A stretch of DNA of 59,843 bases. Source: Acidobacteria bacterium RIFCSPLOWO2_12_FULL_68_19. Its GTDB lineage: Bacteria; Acidobacteriota; Vicinamibacteria; Vicinamibacterales; UBA2999. The stretch's first letter is position 1. Each line of letters begins with the position of its first letter. The DNA is taken from positions 1-59,843 of the forward strand of contig MELF01000003.1 in NCBI GenBank assembly GCA_001767525.1, in the 5' to 3' direction. Shown here piece after piece: positions 8,239 to 16,871 of the stretch. The notes beneath the pieces were generated by a model. It saw nothing but the letters and a program-made list of their open reading frames with translations. It had not been told where the DNA came from and did not search any database. The position numbers and the translations under genes are program-made.

Positions 8239-9318
8239 ATGGCACGGCCTGCACCCGCTGCAGATCTGGAGGCGTACGAGCCGGCACTCCAGAAATGGAT
8301 GCCCAAGGCCGAGATCCGCCTGCCCGCCGGGCCTTTGAACCGCTTTGACGCCATCCTGACCTGGAAGACCGCCGTCGGCGGCACCATCCGATACCTTGTC
8401 GAGGAGAAACGACACCTCCGTTACCAGGATGTCGCGGTCATAGCCGATCAACTGAACCGCAGAAGGGCGGACCTGCCGGCCAAGCACGCTGACGATCGAC
8501 TCCTTCTCCTCGCGCCCCACGTGCGACCCCAGCAGGCGGAAGCCCTTGAACGGGCCGAGATCGATTATCTTGACCTCGCCGGCAACGTCCACCTCGAGGC
8601 GCCCGGTCTCTTTGTTCATGTCGAGGGACATCAGCCGCCGAGGGAGACTCGAACCGCCCCCGGACGCCCCCAGAAGGCGTGGATCAAGGTCGTCATGGCA
8701 ATGCTCATTCGGCCCGACCTGATCAACGCCCCATACCGAACCCTCGCCGACCAGGCGGACGTCGCTCTCGGCACGATTGCCAAGTGCATGAACGACCTGG
8801 CCCTTCGGGGTCTTCTGCTAGAACGCAAGGACGGGCGAACGATCCCCAATCGACAAGGCCTCGTGGCGCTTTGGGTGCAGGCCTACGTCGAGGGACTTCG
8901 CCCCAAGCTCAAAGAGCGTCGCCTCCAGGTTCGAGCCGATGAGAAGCAACAGATCTGGACCCGTCTGCGCGCGGTTCTGGCGGACCGCGGACAACCGTGG
9001 GCCCTGACGGGAGCCGATGCGGCTGAAGTCCGCACGCACTTCTTTCGAGCGGAGGAGACAGAGATCTACGCACCGCTGCGCACATTCGAAGACCGCGATA
9101 CTCAGAAGGCGCTCATCGCTCAACCCGCGGTCCGGGCTGGCAACCTTCTCGTGATAGAGCCTCCGGGCCCGCTCGCCATACCCCGCGCGAACGACGAGGG
9201 TGTCCCGCTGGCCCCAAATCTTCTCGCCTACGCGGAGCTTCGTTATCGCGGAACGGAGCAGGCCGTCGAAGCAGCCGAACTGCTTCTGCCGAAGGTGCTG
9301 GACGATGCCGCGCATTGA
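8239..9318 (+). CDS. AbiEi-family-like antitoxin (winged helix)
   Basis: 359 residues. The N-terminal half (RYLVEEKRHLRYQDVAVIADQL, then YLDLAGNVHLEAPGLFVHV) resembles a nuclease-like or restriction-related fold. Residues ~150-230 form a winged helix (YRTLADQADVALGTIAKCMND, LRGLLLERKDGR). Together with the overlapping nucleotidyltransferase gene this fits type IV TA systems (AbiEi antitoxin represses and counters AbiEii). ATG 8239 was chosen over the in-frame TTG 8203 because 8203 lies in the -35 box and operator. The 3' end overlaps the next gene by 14 nt. Confidence 0.72.
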   Translation: MARPAPAADLEAYEPALQKWMPKAEIRLPAGPLNRFDAILTWKTAVGGTIRYLVEEKRHLRYQDVAVIADQLNRRRADLPAKHADDRLLLLAPHVRPQQAEALERAEIDYLDLAGNVHLEAPGLFVHVEGHQPPRETRTAPGRPQKAWIKVVMAMLIRPDLINAPYRTLADQADVALGTIAKCMNDLALRGLLLERKDGRTIPNRQGLVALWVQAYVEGLRPKLKERRLQVRADEKQQIWTRLRAVLADRGQPWALTGADAAEVRTHFFRAEETEIYAPLRTFEDRDTQKALIAQPAVRAGNLLVIEPPGPLAIPRANDEGVPLAPNLLAYAELRYRGTEQAVEAAELLLPKVLDDAAH

Positions 9319-9892
9319 GCCGACGCTGGTCCCTGTCGTCGCGGACCTCGAGCGCGGGCTTCGCCAGCGTGGAGTTCCATTCGGGGTAGTCGGCGCGTTG
9401 GTGCCGGAGCTGCTCCTCGACACTCGTCCCGCTCGGATGACCAACGACGCTGACGTGATGGTCGTCGTCCAGACGTTGGCGGACTTCGAGACGCTGAAGG
9501 ACAAGCTTGCAGCTCATGGTTTCGAGCGGACGCGCGTGCCGCACCGGTTGCGCCATACGACCGGAGGGTTGCTGGATATTCTCCCCTACAGTGAATCAAT
9601 CGCTCCAGATGGCCGCCTGGAGTTGCAGGATGGCTTCGTCTTCAACATGGCGGGCTTCCGTCACGTTGTTCCCCACGCTGTTCCCACCACGATCGAAGGC
9701 GGGTTGACACTTCCTCTTGCGCCCTTCAGTTCGATCGTCAAAGCGGTGCTCGATCGATTCGACGACCCCGATGCGGAGTGGGTCGGGACTGCCGCCGCCG
9801 AAAGAGGGCGAATCTATCTGGAGGACGAGCACAGAACACACGTGTTTGAGCTTTTCCGCTGGTATCGGCTTGGGACGGGCCTGTGGCGTTAA
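9305..9892 (+). CDS. nucleotidyltransferase, AbiEii-like toxin
   Basis: 195 residues. PFGVVGALVPELLLDTRPAR followed by MTNDADVMVVV gives the nucleotidyltransferase layout, with a small-residue helix start and the metal-binding D-A-D. The usual GG or GS before the helix is G-A here. The remainder (GGLLDILPYSE, PFSSIVKAVLDRFDDPDAEW) fits the DUF1814/AbiEii or a related nucleotidyltransferase group. ATG 9305 overlaps the antitoxin-like gene by 14 nt, as expected for a coupled TA pair. Assignment to AbiEii rather than another minimal nucleotidyltransferase is inferred from the partner. Confidence 0.7.
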   Translation: MPRIEPTLVPVVADLERGLRQRGVPFGVVGALVPELLLDTRPARMTNDADVMVVVQTLADFETLKDKLAAHGFERTRVPHRLRHTTGGLLDILPYSESIAPDGRLELQDGFVFNMAGFRHVVPHAVPTTIEGGLTLPLAPFSSIVKAVLDRFDDPDAEWVGTAAAERGRIYLEDEHRTHVFELFRWYRLGTGLWR

Positions 9893-10258
9893 CAGCCACA
9901 CTCCCGATGCCTCTTACCGCGTTCGCCACGCTTGAGCGCCGCCTCGCGCCGCTGTGCCATCGCACGTTGACACGTCAGGTGACGGCCTACGTCTCGTACA
10001 CGCGGCGATCGAGAACTGACGAGATCTGGGCTTGATGGCTGCTGACTTCTGCGACGCGCCGGACGATTTCGCACGACCAGCGCGTCGGCCGGCCCAAAGA
10101 CGCCCAGTTTGCGGGGATCGCGACCCACAACGGCGATCACGCCACAGCAACCTGCATGCCCGGCCGCCGGATGGCATGAACGCCTGCAGTCCACTCCCCG
10201 CGCGCAGGCCCGCAGCCCCAAGCCCACCGCCCGAAGCCCATAGCCCCGAGCCCGTGAG
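9893..10258. other. intergenic, with a GCCC heptamer array at its right end
   Basis: I see no convincing gene here. An open frame at 10032-10262 is Pro/Arg/Ala-rich with no family features. The last ~55 nt (from about 10203) are a degenerate 7-nt array (AAGCCCA, CCGCCCG, AAGCCCA, TAGCCCC, GAGCCCG) that stops at the ATG of the transporter gene. The stretch may contain remnants of an older gene. Confidence 0.5.
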
Positions 10259-11560
10259 ATGACACGACTGTTGGAGCGCCTCGGTCTGCACCGCCCGGAA
10301 CTGCGGGCGTGGGCGATGTACGACTGGGCGAACTCCGCGTTCCAGACGACGGTGATCACCGCCGTGTTCCCGGACTTCTTTGCCAGCGTCGCCGCGGCCG
10401 ACCTGCCGCCGGCGGTCGCCACGGCCCGGTTCGCATGGGCGACGACGGCGGCCGTCGCGCTCATTGCCATCGCGGGGCCGATCCTCGGCGCGATCGCCGA
10501 CTTCCGGGCGCTCAAGAAGCCGATGCTCGGCGTCTTCATGGCGATTGGCGTCGCCGCGACGCTCCTGATGGCGACGATCGACCGCGGTGAATGGCAGTAC
10601 GCGGCGGCGCTGTTCATGGTGGCGAACTTCGCCATTGCCGCCAGCTTCGTGTTCTACGACTCGCTGCTGCCGCACATCGCCGCGCCCGACGAGATGGACC
10701 GCGTGTCCACCGGCGCCTACGCCGTCGGGTATCTGGGTGGCGGACTGCTCCTCGTCGTCAACCTGCTCTGGATCCTGGCGCCGGCCTCCTTCGGCATTGC
10801 GGACACGCTCGCCGCGATCAAGCTGTCGTTCATCAGCGTGGCCGTCTGGTGGTGCGCCTTTTCGATTCCGCTGTTTCGCCGGGTCCCCGAGCCGCCGCGG
10901 CGGCTCGAACCGGACGAGGCGGCGGCCGACAGCCCCGTGCGCACCGCCGTGGTGCGGCTCGGCGAGACGTTCCACGAGCTGCGCGGCCACCGGCAGGCGT
11001 TCCTCATGCTCGTGGCCTTCCTGCTCTACAACGACGGCATCCAGACGATCATCCGCATGGCGACCATCTACGGCGCGGAGATCGGCATCGACCGGAACGC
11101 CCGGATCGCCGCCTTCGTGCTGGTGCAGTTCGTCGGCGTGCCGTTCGCGTTCCTCTTCGGCGCCTTTGCCGGCCGGGTCGGCGCCAAACGCGCCGTGTTC
11201 GTCGCCTTGTTCGTCTATACCGGCATCAGCATCCTGGGCTATTTCATGACGGCGGCGTGGCACTTCTTCGCGCTGGCGTTGCTGGTCGGCTCGGTGCAGG
11301 GCGGCAGCCAGGCGCTCAGCCGGTCGCTCTTTGCGCGGATGATTCCGAAGCACAAGTCGTCGGAGTACTTCGGCTTCTTCTCGGTGTTCGAGAAATTCGC
11401 GGGGATTGCGGGGCCGGCGCTCTTTGCCGCATCGGTGACGATCTTCGGCTCCAGCCGCGCCGCGGTGCTGTCGGTCATCCTGTTCTTCCTGGCGGGCGCG
11501 CTCGTCCTCACGCGCGTCGACGTGGCCGAGGGCGAGGCCCAGGCGCGCCGATCGCCATAG
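10259..11560 (+). CDS. UMF1-family MFS transporter (Atg22-like)
   Basis: 433-residue multi-pass inner-membrane protein with about 12 hydrophobic segments. [20 protein letters not shown] (residues ~18-37) is the hallmark of the UMF1/Atg22 family (PF11700). [27 protein letters not shown] in the second half is also typical. Substrate unknown; the yeast relative exports amino acids from the vacuole. The 3' end is 9 nt from the sugar dehydrogenase gene. Confidence 0.9.
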   Translation: MTRLLERLGLHRPELRAWAMYDWANSAFQTTVITAVFPDFFASVAAADLPPAVATARFAWATTAAVALIAIAGPILGAIADFRALKKPMLGVFMAIGVAATLLMATIDRGEWQYAAALFMVANFAIAASFVFYDSLLPHIAAPDEMDRVSTGAYAVGYLGGGLLLVVNLLWILAPASFGIADTLAAIKLSFISVAVWWCAFSIPLFRRVPEPPRRLEPDEAAADSPVRTAVVRLGETFHELRGHRQAFLMLVAFLLYNDGIQTIIRMATIYGAEIGIDRNARIAAFVLVQFVGVPFAFLFGAFAGRVGAKRAVFVALFVYTGISILGYFMTAAWHFFALALLVGSVQGGSQALSRSLFARMIPKHKSSEYFGFFSVFEKFAGIAGPALFAASVTIFGSSRAAVLSVILFFLAGALVLTRVDVAEGEAQARRSP

Positions 11561-11569
11561 AATCTCCCC

Positions 11570-12733
11570 ATGTCGCCCGGCAGCCTCGCCGGCATGCTCG
11601 CCCTCGTCGTCGCCGTTCAGACCGTCGAGCCGCGCGCATGCTCGCCGCCGCCCGCGCCAGGGACGCCGTCGCCCGTGCCGGCCTCGCCCGCGACGGAGGT
11701 GTTCAGCACCGCCGACGGCGTGCGCTTCGTCGTCGAGACGGTGGCGGCGAGCCTCGAGGTGCCCTGGTCGATGGCGTTCGCGCCCGACGGCCGCCTGTTC
11801 GTGACGGAACGGCCGGGGCGAGTCAGGATTCTCGACCTCGCCGCCCTCCGATCCGACCTCGCGCTGACGCTCGACGATGTGTTCACCCAGAGCGAAGCGG
11901 GGTTGCTCGGGATCGCTCTCGACCCCGAGTTCGCGCAAAGCCGCCTCGTCTACCTGTATTACTCGGCTCGACTCCCTGCGGGCGGCCGCGTCAACCGGGT
12001 GGTCCGCTACCGCGAGGTGGGCTCGACGCTCGGCGAGGCCGTCGTCTTGCTCGACGACATTCCCGCCGGTCCCATTCACGACGGCGGCCGGATGCGGTTC
12101 GGCCCGGACGGGCTGCTCTACATCACGACCGGCGACGCCTCGAGCAGCGGACTCGCGCAGGATCTCGGCTCGCTGGCGGGCAAGATCCTGCGGCTCGGCC
12201 GCGACGGATCGACGCCGCGGACCAATCCGTTCGGCTCACCAGTCTATTCCTACGGGCACCGGAACCCGCAGGGCCTCGACTGGCATCCGGCGACGGGCGA
12301 CCTGTGGGCGTCCGAGCACGGCAATATCGGCAACGACGAGGTGAACCTCATCGACGCCGGCGCCAACTTCGGGTGGCCGCAGATTCAGGGCAGCCAGTCG
12401 ATGGCCGGCATGAGAACGCCTGTCGCCTCGTACAGCCCGGCGATTGCGCCCTCGGGCGCGTCGTTTCATCGCGGCCAGCGGTTCACGCGGTTTGCGAACA
12501 ACCTGTTCGTCGCGACGCTGCGAGGCACCCATCTGCTGCGGCTGACGATCGATCCGGCCTCGCCGCGGCGGGTCGCCGCCGAGGAGCGGCTGCTCGACGG
12601 CACCTTCGGAAGGCTGCGCGACGTGGTGACAGGACCGGACGGGCTGCTGTACATCGCCACCAACAACCGCGACGGTCGCGGGAGCCCGTCGGCAACCGAC
12701 GACCGCATTCTGCGCCTCGTACCGGCGCCATGA
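11570..12733 (+). CDS. PQQ-dependent sugar dehydrogenase (GSDH/sorbosone dehydrogenase family)
   Basis: 387 residues. The hydrophobic N-terminus and Cys-Ser-Pro-rich linker suggest export. The beta-propeller motifs VPWSMAFAPDGRLFVTERPG, LLGIALDPEF, GPDGLLYITTGDA, YGHRNPQGLDWHP, LWASEHG and NLIDAGANFGWP mark the soluble-type aldose dehydrogenase family. These oxidise sugars in the periplasm with PQQ. No PQQ biosynthesis genes are in the window. It is 10 nt upstream of the DUF6282 gene and probably co-transcribed with it. Confidence 0.9.
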   Translation: MSPGSLAGMLALVVAVQTVEPRACSPPPAPGTPSPVPASPATEVFSTADGVRFVVETVAASLEVPWSMAFAPDGRLFVTERPGRVRILDLAALRSDLALTLDDVFTQSEAGLLGIALDPEFAQSRLVYLYYSARLPAGGRVNRVVRYREVGSTLGEAVVLLDDIPAGPIHDGGRMRFGPDGLLYITTGDASSSGLAQDLGSLAGKILRLGRDGSTPRTNPFGSPVYSYGHRNPQGLDWHPATGDLWASEHGNIGNDEVNLIDAGANFGWPQIQGSQSMAGMRTPVASYSPAIAPSGASFHRGQRFTRFANNLFVATLRGTHLLRLTIDPASPRRVAAEERLLDGTFGRLRDVVTGPDGLLYIATNNRDGRGSPSATDDRILRLVPAP

Positions 12734-12743
12734 GGAGAACTCG

Positions 12744-13643
12744 ATGAGGACAGCGTTGACCGCCCTGTGGCTCCTCCTGCTGACTGCAGCGCCCGGCGGG
12801 CCGCAGCCGGCGCCGCCGCTCGCCGGCGCCATCGACATCCACGTCCACAGCCTGCCCGACGATCGCCCCAGAACGCTCGACGCGATCGAAGCGGCCCGGC
12901 AGGCGCGGGAGCGCGGCATGCGCGCGATCGTGGTGAAGAACCATTACGAATCCACCGCGGGGCTCGCCTACCTCGTGCGAACGCTCGTTCCCGGCATCGA
13001 GGTGTTCGGCGGCGTCGACTTGAACCTGACGGTCGGCGGCATCAATCCCGCCGCGGTGGAGCACATGACCAAGGTGACCGGCGGGTGGGGCCGCATGGTC
13101 TGGATGCCCACCTTCGATGCGGAGAACCAGGTCCGCTCCTCCAAGGACGCCCGGCCGTTCGTGAGCGTCTCGCGCGGCGGGGAACTGCTGCCGGCGGTTC
13201 GCGAGGTGATCGGACTGGTGGCGAAACACAATCTGATCCTGGCGACCGGCCACTCCTCCGCCGAGGAAGGGCTGATGCTGCTGCGAGAGGCACGGCGCCA
13301 GGGCGTTCAGCACATGGTCGTGACCCATGCGATGAATCCGCCGATTCAGATGACCATCCCGCAGATGCAGGAGGCCGCCAAGCTCGGCGCCTTCATCGAG
13401 TTCGTCGGCAGCTCGCCCGTCGCCGCCGATGCCCCGGCGCGCTACGACCGCTTCGCCGAGGCGATCGGAAGGGTCGGACCGGAGTTCTGCATCCTCTCCA
13501 CCGACCTCGGACAGATGGGCAACCCGCTGCCGGTGGAGGGCTTTGCCGCGTTCCTGGCCGCGATGCGGGCGCGGGGGTCGTCCGCCCAGGACATCGACCG
13601 CATGGTGAAGGACAATCCCGCGCGCCTGCTCGGCCTCCGCTGA
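12744..13643 (+). CDS. DUF6282 family metal-dependent hydrolase-like protein, exported
   Basis: 299 residues with a signal-like N-terminus (LTALWLLLLTAAP). H33 and H35 in AIDIHVHSLPDD, then NHYEST, ATGHSS, VTHAMNPP and LSTDLGQMGNP look like metal ligands on a TIM-barrel amidohydrolase-like scaffold. The reaction is unknown. GAGGAG lies a few nt before ATG 12744. Confidence 0.75.
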   Translation: MRTALTALWLLLLTAAPGGPQPAPPLAGAIDIHVHSLPDDRPRTLDAIEAARQARERGMRAIVVKNHYESTAGLAYLVRTLVPGIEVFGGVDLNLTVGGINPAAVEHMTKVTGGWGRMVWMPTFDAENQVRSSKDARPFVSVSRGGELLPAVREVIGLVAKHNLILATGHSSAEEGLMLLREARRQGVQHMVVTHAMNPPIQMTIPQMQEAAKLGAFIEFVGSSPVAADAPARYDRFAEAIGRVGPEFCILSTDLGQMGNPLPVEGFAAFLAAMRARGSSAQDIDRMVKDNPARLLGLR

Positions 13644-13646
13644 TCA

Positions 13647-13714
13647 CGGGCCACAGAGGCACAGGGACACAGAGGTAGGTATTCCTCCCCTGTGCCTCGG
13701 GTCTCTGCGGCCCG
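13647..13714. repeat. CACAGAG-type hairpin, copy 3
   Basis: CGGGCC (13647-13652) and GGCCCG (13709-13714) close an imperfect stem of CACAGAGG/CACAGGGA octamers. It lies between two converging genes, 3 nt from the stop of the ABC permease. It may serve as a bidirectional 3' hairpin. Confidence 0.8.
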
Positions 13715-13717
13715 CGA

Positions 13718-14830
13718 TCACGCCAGGCGCTTGGTCGACCGCAGCGTCGCCAGCGTCAGGATCGCCACTCCCCACCCGAGCAGCGCCAGCGCATCGGGCC
13801 AGAACACCTCGAGTCCGACGCCCTTCAGGAAAATCCCGCGCAGGATCACCAGGAAGTAGCGCAGAGGGATCAGATAGGTGACCCGCTGGATCACGTCCGG
13901 CATGTTCTCGATCGGGAAGATGAAGCCGGAGAGGAAGATCATCGGCAGCAGGAAGAAGAACGACGTCGTCATCATCGCCTGCTGCTGGGTGCGCGAGATC
14001 GTCGAGACGAACAGGCCGAGCCCGAGCGCCGTGAGCAGGTAGACCAGGCACATCAGCAGCAGCAGCCCGAAGCTGCCCCGCAGCGGCACCTCGAACCAGC
14101 CGACGGCCACGGCGACGACGAGAAGGACGTCGAACATGCCGATCATGGCGTACGGCACGAGCTTTCCGACGATGAGCTCCCAGCGCGAGAGCGGCGTGAC
14201 GTTCAGCTGCTCGAGGGTCCCGAGCTCCTTCTCGCGCACGATGGCCATCGACGACAGCGTCGCGCACACCACGAGCAGCAGCAGCGCCAGGATGCCGGGG
14301 ATCATGAAGTGGCGGCTCTCGAGCGTCGGATTGAACCACACGCGGACGTCCGCGCCGACGAGCGGCGTCGCGGAGCGCCCCGTCGCCGCCGCCAGTTCGC
14401 GGGCGTACGACACGACCAGCGCACCCGCGTAGCCGAGGGCGACGTTCGTCGAATTGGCGTCCGTCCCGTCGGCCACCACCTGCACCGACACCGGCTGTCC
14501 CGTCCGGACGCGCTCGCCGTAGGCCGCCGGAATCGCCAGCGCCATCCAGGCGCGCCCGCCGTCGAGGTACCCGTCGATCTCGTCGAGGGAGGCGAGCACA
14601 TCGACGATGACGAAATTCGCCGACGCGTCAAAACGGGCGATGAGATCGCGACTTGGCGCCGATCGGTCCTCGTCCACCACGACGATCGGCACGTTGCGCA
14701 CGTCGGTCGTCGCCGCGTAGCCGAGCATCGTGAGCTGGACGAGCGGCGCCATGATGACGATGCCGAAGAGCCGCGGATCCTGGCGCAGCTCCAGGAATTC
14801 CTTCCGCATCAGGTGCCGCACGCGTCTCAT
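13718..14830 (-). CDS. ABC-2 type transporter permease (second)
   Basis: 370 residues: one N-terminal membrane segment (IVIMAPLVQLTMLGYAATTD), a ~150-residue periplasmic domain, then five C-terminal membrane segments. IVREKELGTLEQLNVTPLSR is the ABC-2 permease signature, as in YbhS/YbhR. ATG 14830 overlaps the preceding permease stop by 4 nt. Last gene of the seven-gene efflux operon. It pairs with the permease at 14827-15951. Confidence 0.93.
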   Translation of the reverse strand: MRRVRHLMRKEFLELRQDPRLFGIVIMAPLVQLTMLGYAATTDVRNVPIVVVDEDRSAPSRDLIARFDASANFVIVDVLASLDEIDGYLDGGRAWMALAIPAAYGERVRTGQPVSVQVVADGTDANSTNVALGYAGALVVSYARELAAATGRSATPLVGADVRVWFNPTLESRHFMIPGILALLLLVVCATLSSMAIVREKELGTLEQLNVTPLSRWELIVGKLVPYAMIGMFDVLLVVAVAVGWFEVPLRGSFGLLLLMCLVYLLTALGLGLFVSTISRTQQQAMMTTSFFFLLPMIFLSGFIFPIENMPDVIQRVTYLIPLRYFLVILRGIFLKGVGLEVFWPDALALLGWGVAILTLATLRSTKRLA

Positions 14831-15951
14831 CGGCTCAGGCTCCACTCGCGCCTGAGCCGCAGCGAGGCGAGCGCGAGCACCATGGCGGCGAAGACGCCGA
14901 GCGCCGCCAGCTCCTGCCAGAAGACCGCCGCGCCGGCGCCCTTGAGCAGGACGCCTCGGAGCACCGTCAGGAAATAGCGCGCCGGCACGGCGTAGGTGAT
15001 CGCCCGCAGGACCGCGGGCATGCTGGAAATGGGGAAGATGAACCCCGAGAGCATCAGCGTCGGCAGGTAGGAGGTCAGCAGCGCGAGCTGGAACGCCACC
15101 TGCTGTGTCTCGGCGAGCGTCGAGATCAGCACGCCGAAGGCGAGCGCGCCCACGAGGAAGAGCGCGACGGCGGCGACGAGCAGCCACCAGGATCCGCGAA
15201 CGGGCAGGTCGAAGAGCAGCATCGACACGCCGACGATCGCGAGCGAGGAGGCGAGCGACAGCAGGAAATACGGCATCGTCTTGCCGACCACGTAGGCGAG
15301 CGGACCCACCGGCGACATGCGTACCTGCTCCATCGTGCCCGCCTCCTTTTCGCGGACGATGGAGAGCGCCGTCGAAACCACGGCGGTCAACATCGCGATA
15401 TAGGCGATCAGCCCCGGAACCAGGAAGAGCGTGCTGCGCAGCTCGGGGTTGTACCAGACGCGCGTCTCGGCCGAGAGCAGCGGCCGTGCCGCCGCCAGCC
15501 CCGCCGCCGCTTCGTACCGCGCCGACACGGCGCTGACGATGCCGGCGGCGTACCCGACCACCGTCGTCGCCGTGTTCGCGTTGTCGCCGTTCACGATGAG
15601 CTGCACGCCGGTGGAGCGGGCCCCGCGCAGATCGCGCCCGAACCCTCCCGGAACGACCAGCACCGCTCTCGCACTCCCGTCATCGAGCCGGCGAACGAGA
15701 TCGGCCTCGTTTGAGATGTCGCCGACGAAGTCGAAATAACCCGAGTTCACGAACGCCGAGATCACCTCCCGGCTGGCGCTGCTGCGATCGTTGTCCTCCA
15801 CCGCGAGCGGGATGTTCCGGATGTCGAAGCTGAGCGCGTAGCCGTACAGCAGCAGGAAGAACGCCGGCACGAACAGCAGGATCAGGAGCGTCCGGCGGTC
15901 GCGGGCGATCTGCCGGAACTCCTTGATCGCGATGCTCAGCGTCTTGCTCAC
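14827..15951 (-). CDS. ABC-2 type transporter permease (first)
   Basis: 374 residues with the same topology as its neighbour: N-terminal anchor (LLILLFVPAFFLLLYGYALS), periplasmic domain, and IVREKEAGTMEQVRMSPVGP before the C-terminal membrane block. It starts at GTG 15951, which overlaps the ATPase stop (GTGA). The two permeases are paralogues and likely form the heterodimeric membrane channel of a YbhFSR-like exporter. Confidence 0.93.
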   Translation of the reverse strand: MSKTLSIAIKEFRQIARDRRTLLILLFVPAFFLLLYGYALSFDIRNIPLAVEDNDRSSASREVISAFVNSGYFDFVGDISNEADLVRRLDDGSARAVLVVPGGFGRDLRGARSTGVQLIVNGDNANTATTVVGYAAGIVSAVSARYEAAAGLAAARPLLSAETRVWYNPELRSTLFLVPGLIAYIAMLTAVVSTALSIVREKEAGTMEQVRMSPVGPLAYVVGKTMPYFLLSLASSLAIVGVSMLLFDLPVRGSWWLLVAAVALFLVGALAFGVLISTLAETQQVAFQLALLTSYLPTLMLSGFIFPISSMPAVLRAITYAVPARYFLTVLRGVLLKGAGAAVFWQELAALGVFAAMVLALASLRLRREWSLSR

Positions 15952-16871
15952 CGGCCGCTCCGCTCGACGATGTCGAGGAACACGTCCTCGAGCGACGGGG
16001 CGACGAGGGTGCAGCTCGCCGGAATGCCGGCGTCGCGAAGCCGGCCCGACACGAGATCGGGGCGCGCCTCGGCCGACCGCAGCACCGCGTGGACGGCGGT
16101 GCCGAAGACGCTCGTCTTCTCCACCTCCGGCATCTGGTCGAGCCGCCGCATCGCGTCGACCGGCTGCGGCGCCCGGACCTCGATGATCGGCCGGCCGGCG
16201 AACACCTGCTTCAGCTCGCCCACGCTGCCAATCGCGGCGAGCCGCCCCGCGTGAATGACGGCGATTCGGTCGCAGTGCTCCGCTTCGTCGAGATAGTGCG
16301 TCGTCACGAGCACGGTCGTCCCCGCGCGCGCCAGATCGCGGATGAGACGCCAGAAGCGGCGGCGCGACAGCGGATCGACGCCGCCGGTCGGCTCGTCGAG
16401 GAACACGATGGGCGGCTCGTGAAGGATGGCGCACCCGAGGCTCAGGCGCTGGCGCCAGCCGGCGGAGAGGGACCCGGTGAGCACCGCCTCGCGGCCGCCG
16501 AGCCCCGCCATCTCGAGCGCGAAGGTGCGGCGCGCCGCGAGACTGTCGCCCGTCAAGCCGTAGATGCCGGCGAAGAACGCGATGTTCTGGTCGACCGTGA
16601 GCTTCTCGTACAGCGAGAAGCGCTGCGACATGTAGCCGATCCGCTGCTTGACGGCCTCGGGATCGACGGCGACGTCGATTCCGCCGACCCGCGCCGTTCC
16701 GGACGTGGGGCGCAGCAGCCCGCACAGCATGCGGATCGTCGTCGACTTCCCCGCGCCGTTCGCCCCGAGGAAGCCGAAGATCTCCCCCGGGCGGACGTCG
16801 AAGCTCAGGCGATCGACGGCGACGAACGCGCCGAAGCGGCGCGTCAGCTCCCGCACTTCGATGGCGTTCAT
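15948..16871 (-). CDS. ABC transporter ATPase (first permease pair)
   Basis: 307 residues. Walker A GANGAGKSTT, Walker B IVFLDEPTGGVDP, H-loop VTTHYLDEAEHC. The signature motif is LSAGWRQRLSLG rather than LSGGQ, seen in this branch of ABC-2 ATPases. A C-terminal extension of ~75 residues (IIEVRAPQPVDAMRR... SLEDVFLDIVERSGR) resembles YbhF. ATG 16871 overlaps the TolC-like gene's stop by 4 nt. Confidence 0.93.
   Translation of the reverse strand: MNAIEVRELTRRFGAFVAVDRLSFDVRPGEIFGFLGANGAGKSTTIRMLCGLLRPTSGTARVGGIDVAVDPEAVKQRIGYMSQRFSLYEKLTVDQNIAFFAGIYGLTGDSLAARRTFALEMAGLGGREAVLTGSLSAGWRQRLSLGCAILHEPPIVFLDEPTGGVDPLSRRRFWRLIRDLARAGTTVLVTTHYLDEAEHCDRIAVIHAGRLAAIGSVGELKQVFAGRPIIEVRAPQPVDAMRRLDQMPEVEKTSVFGTAVHAVLRSAEARPDLVSGRLRDAGIPASCTLVAPSLEDVFLDIVERSGR

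Noticed and set aside
10032-10262. 76-codon ORF upstream of the UMF1 transporter
   Set aside because: It is Pro/Arg/Ala-rich, runs through the GCCC heptamer array and has no recognisable features.
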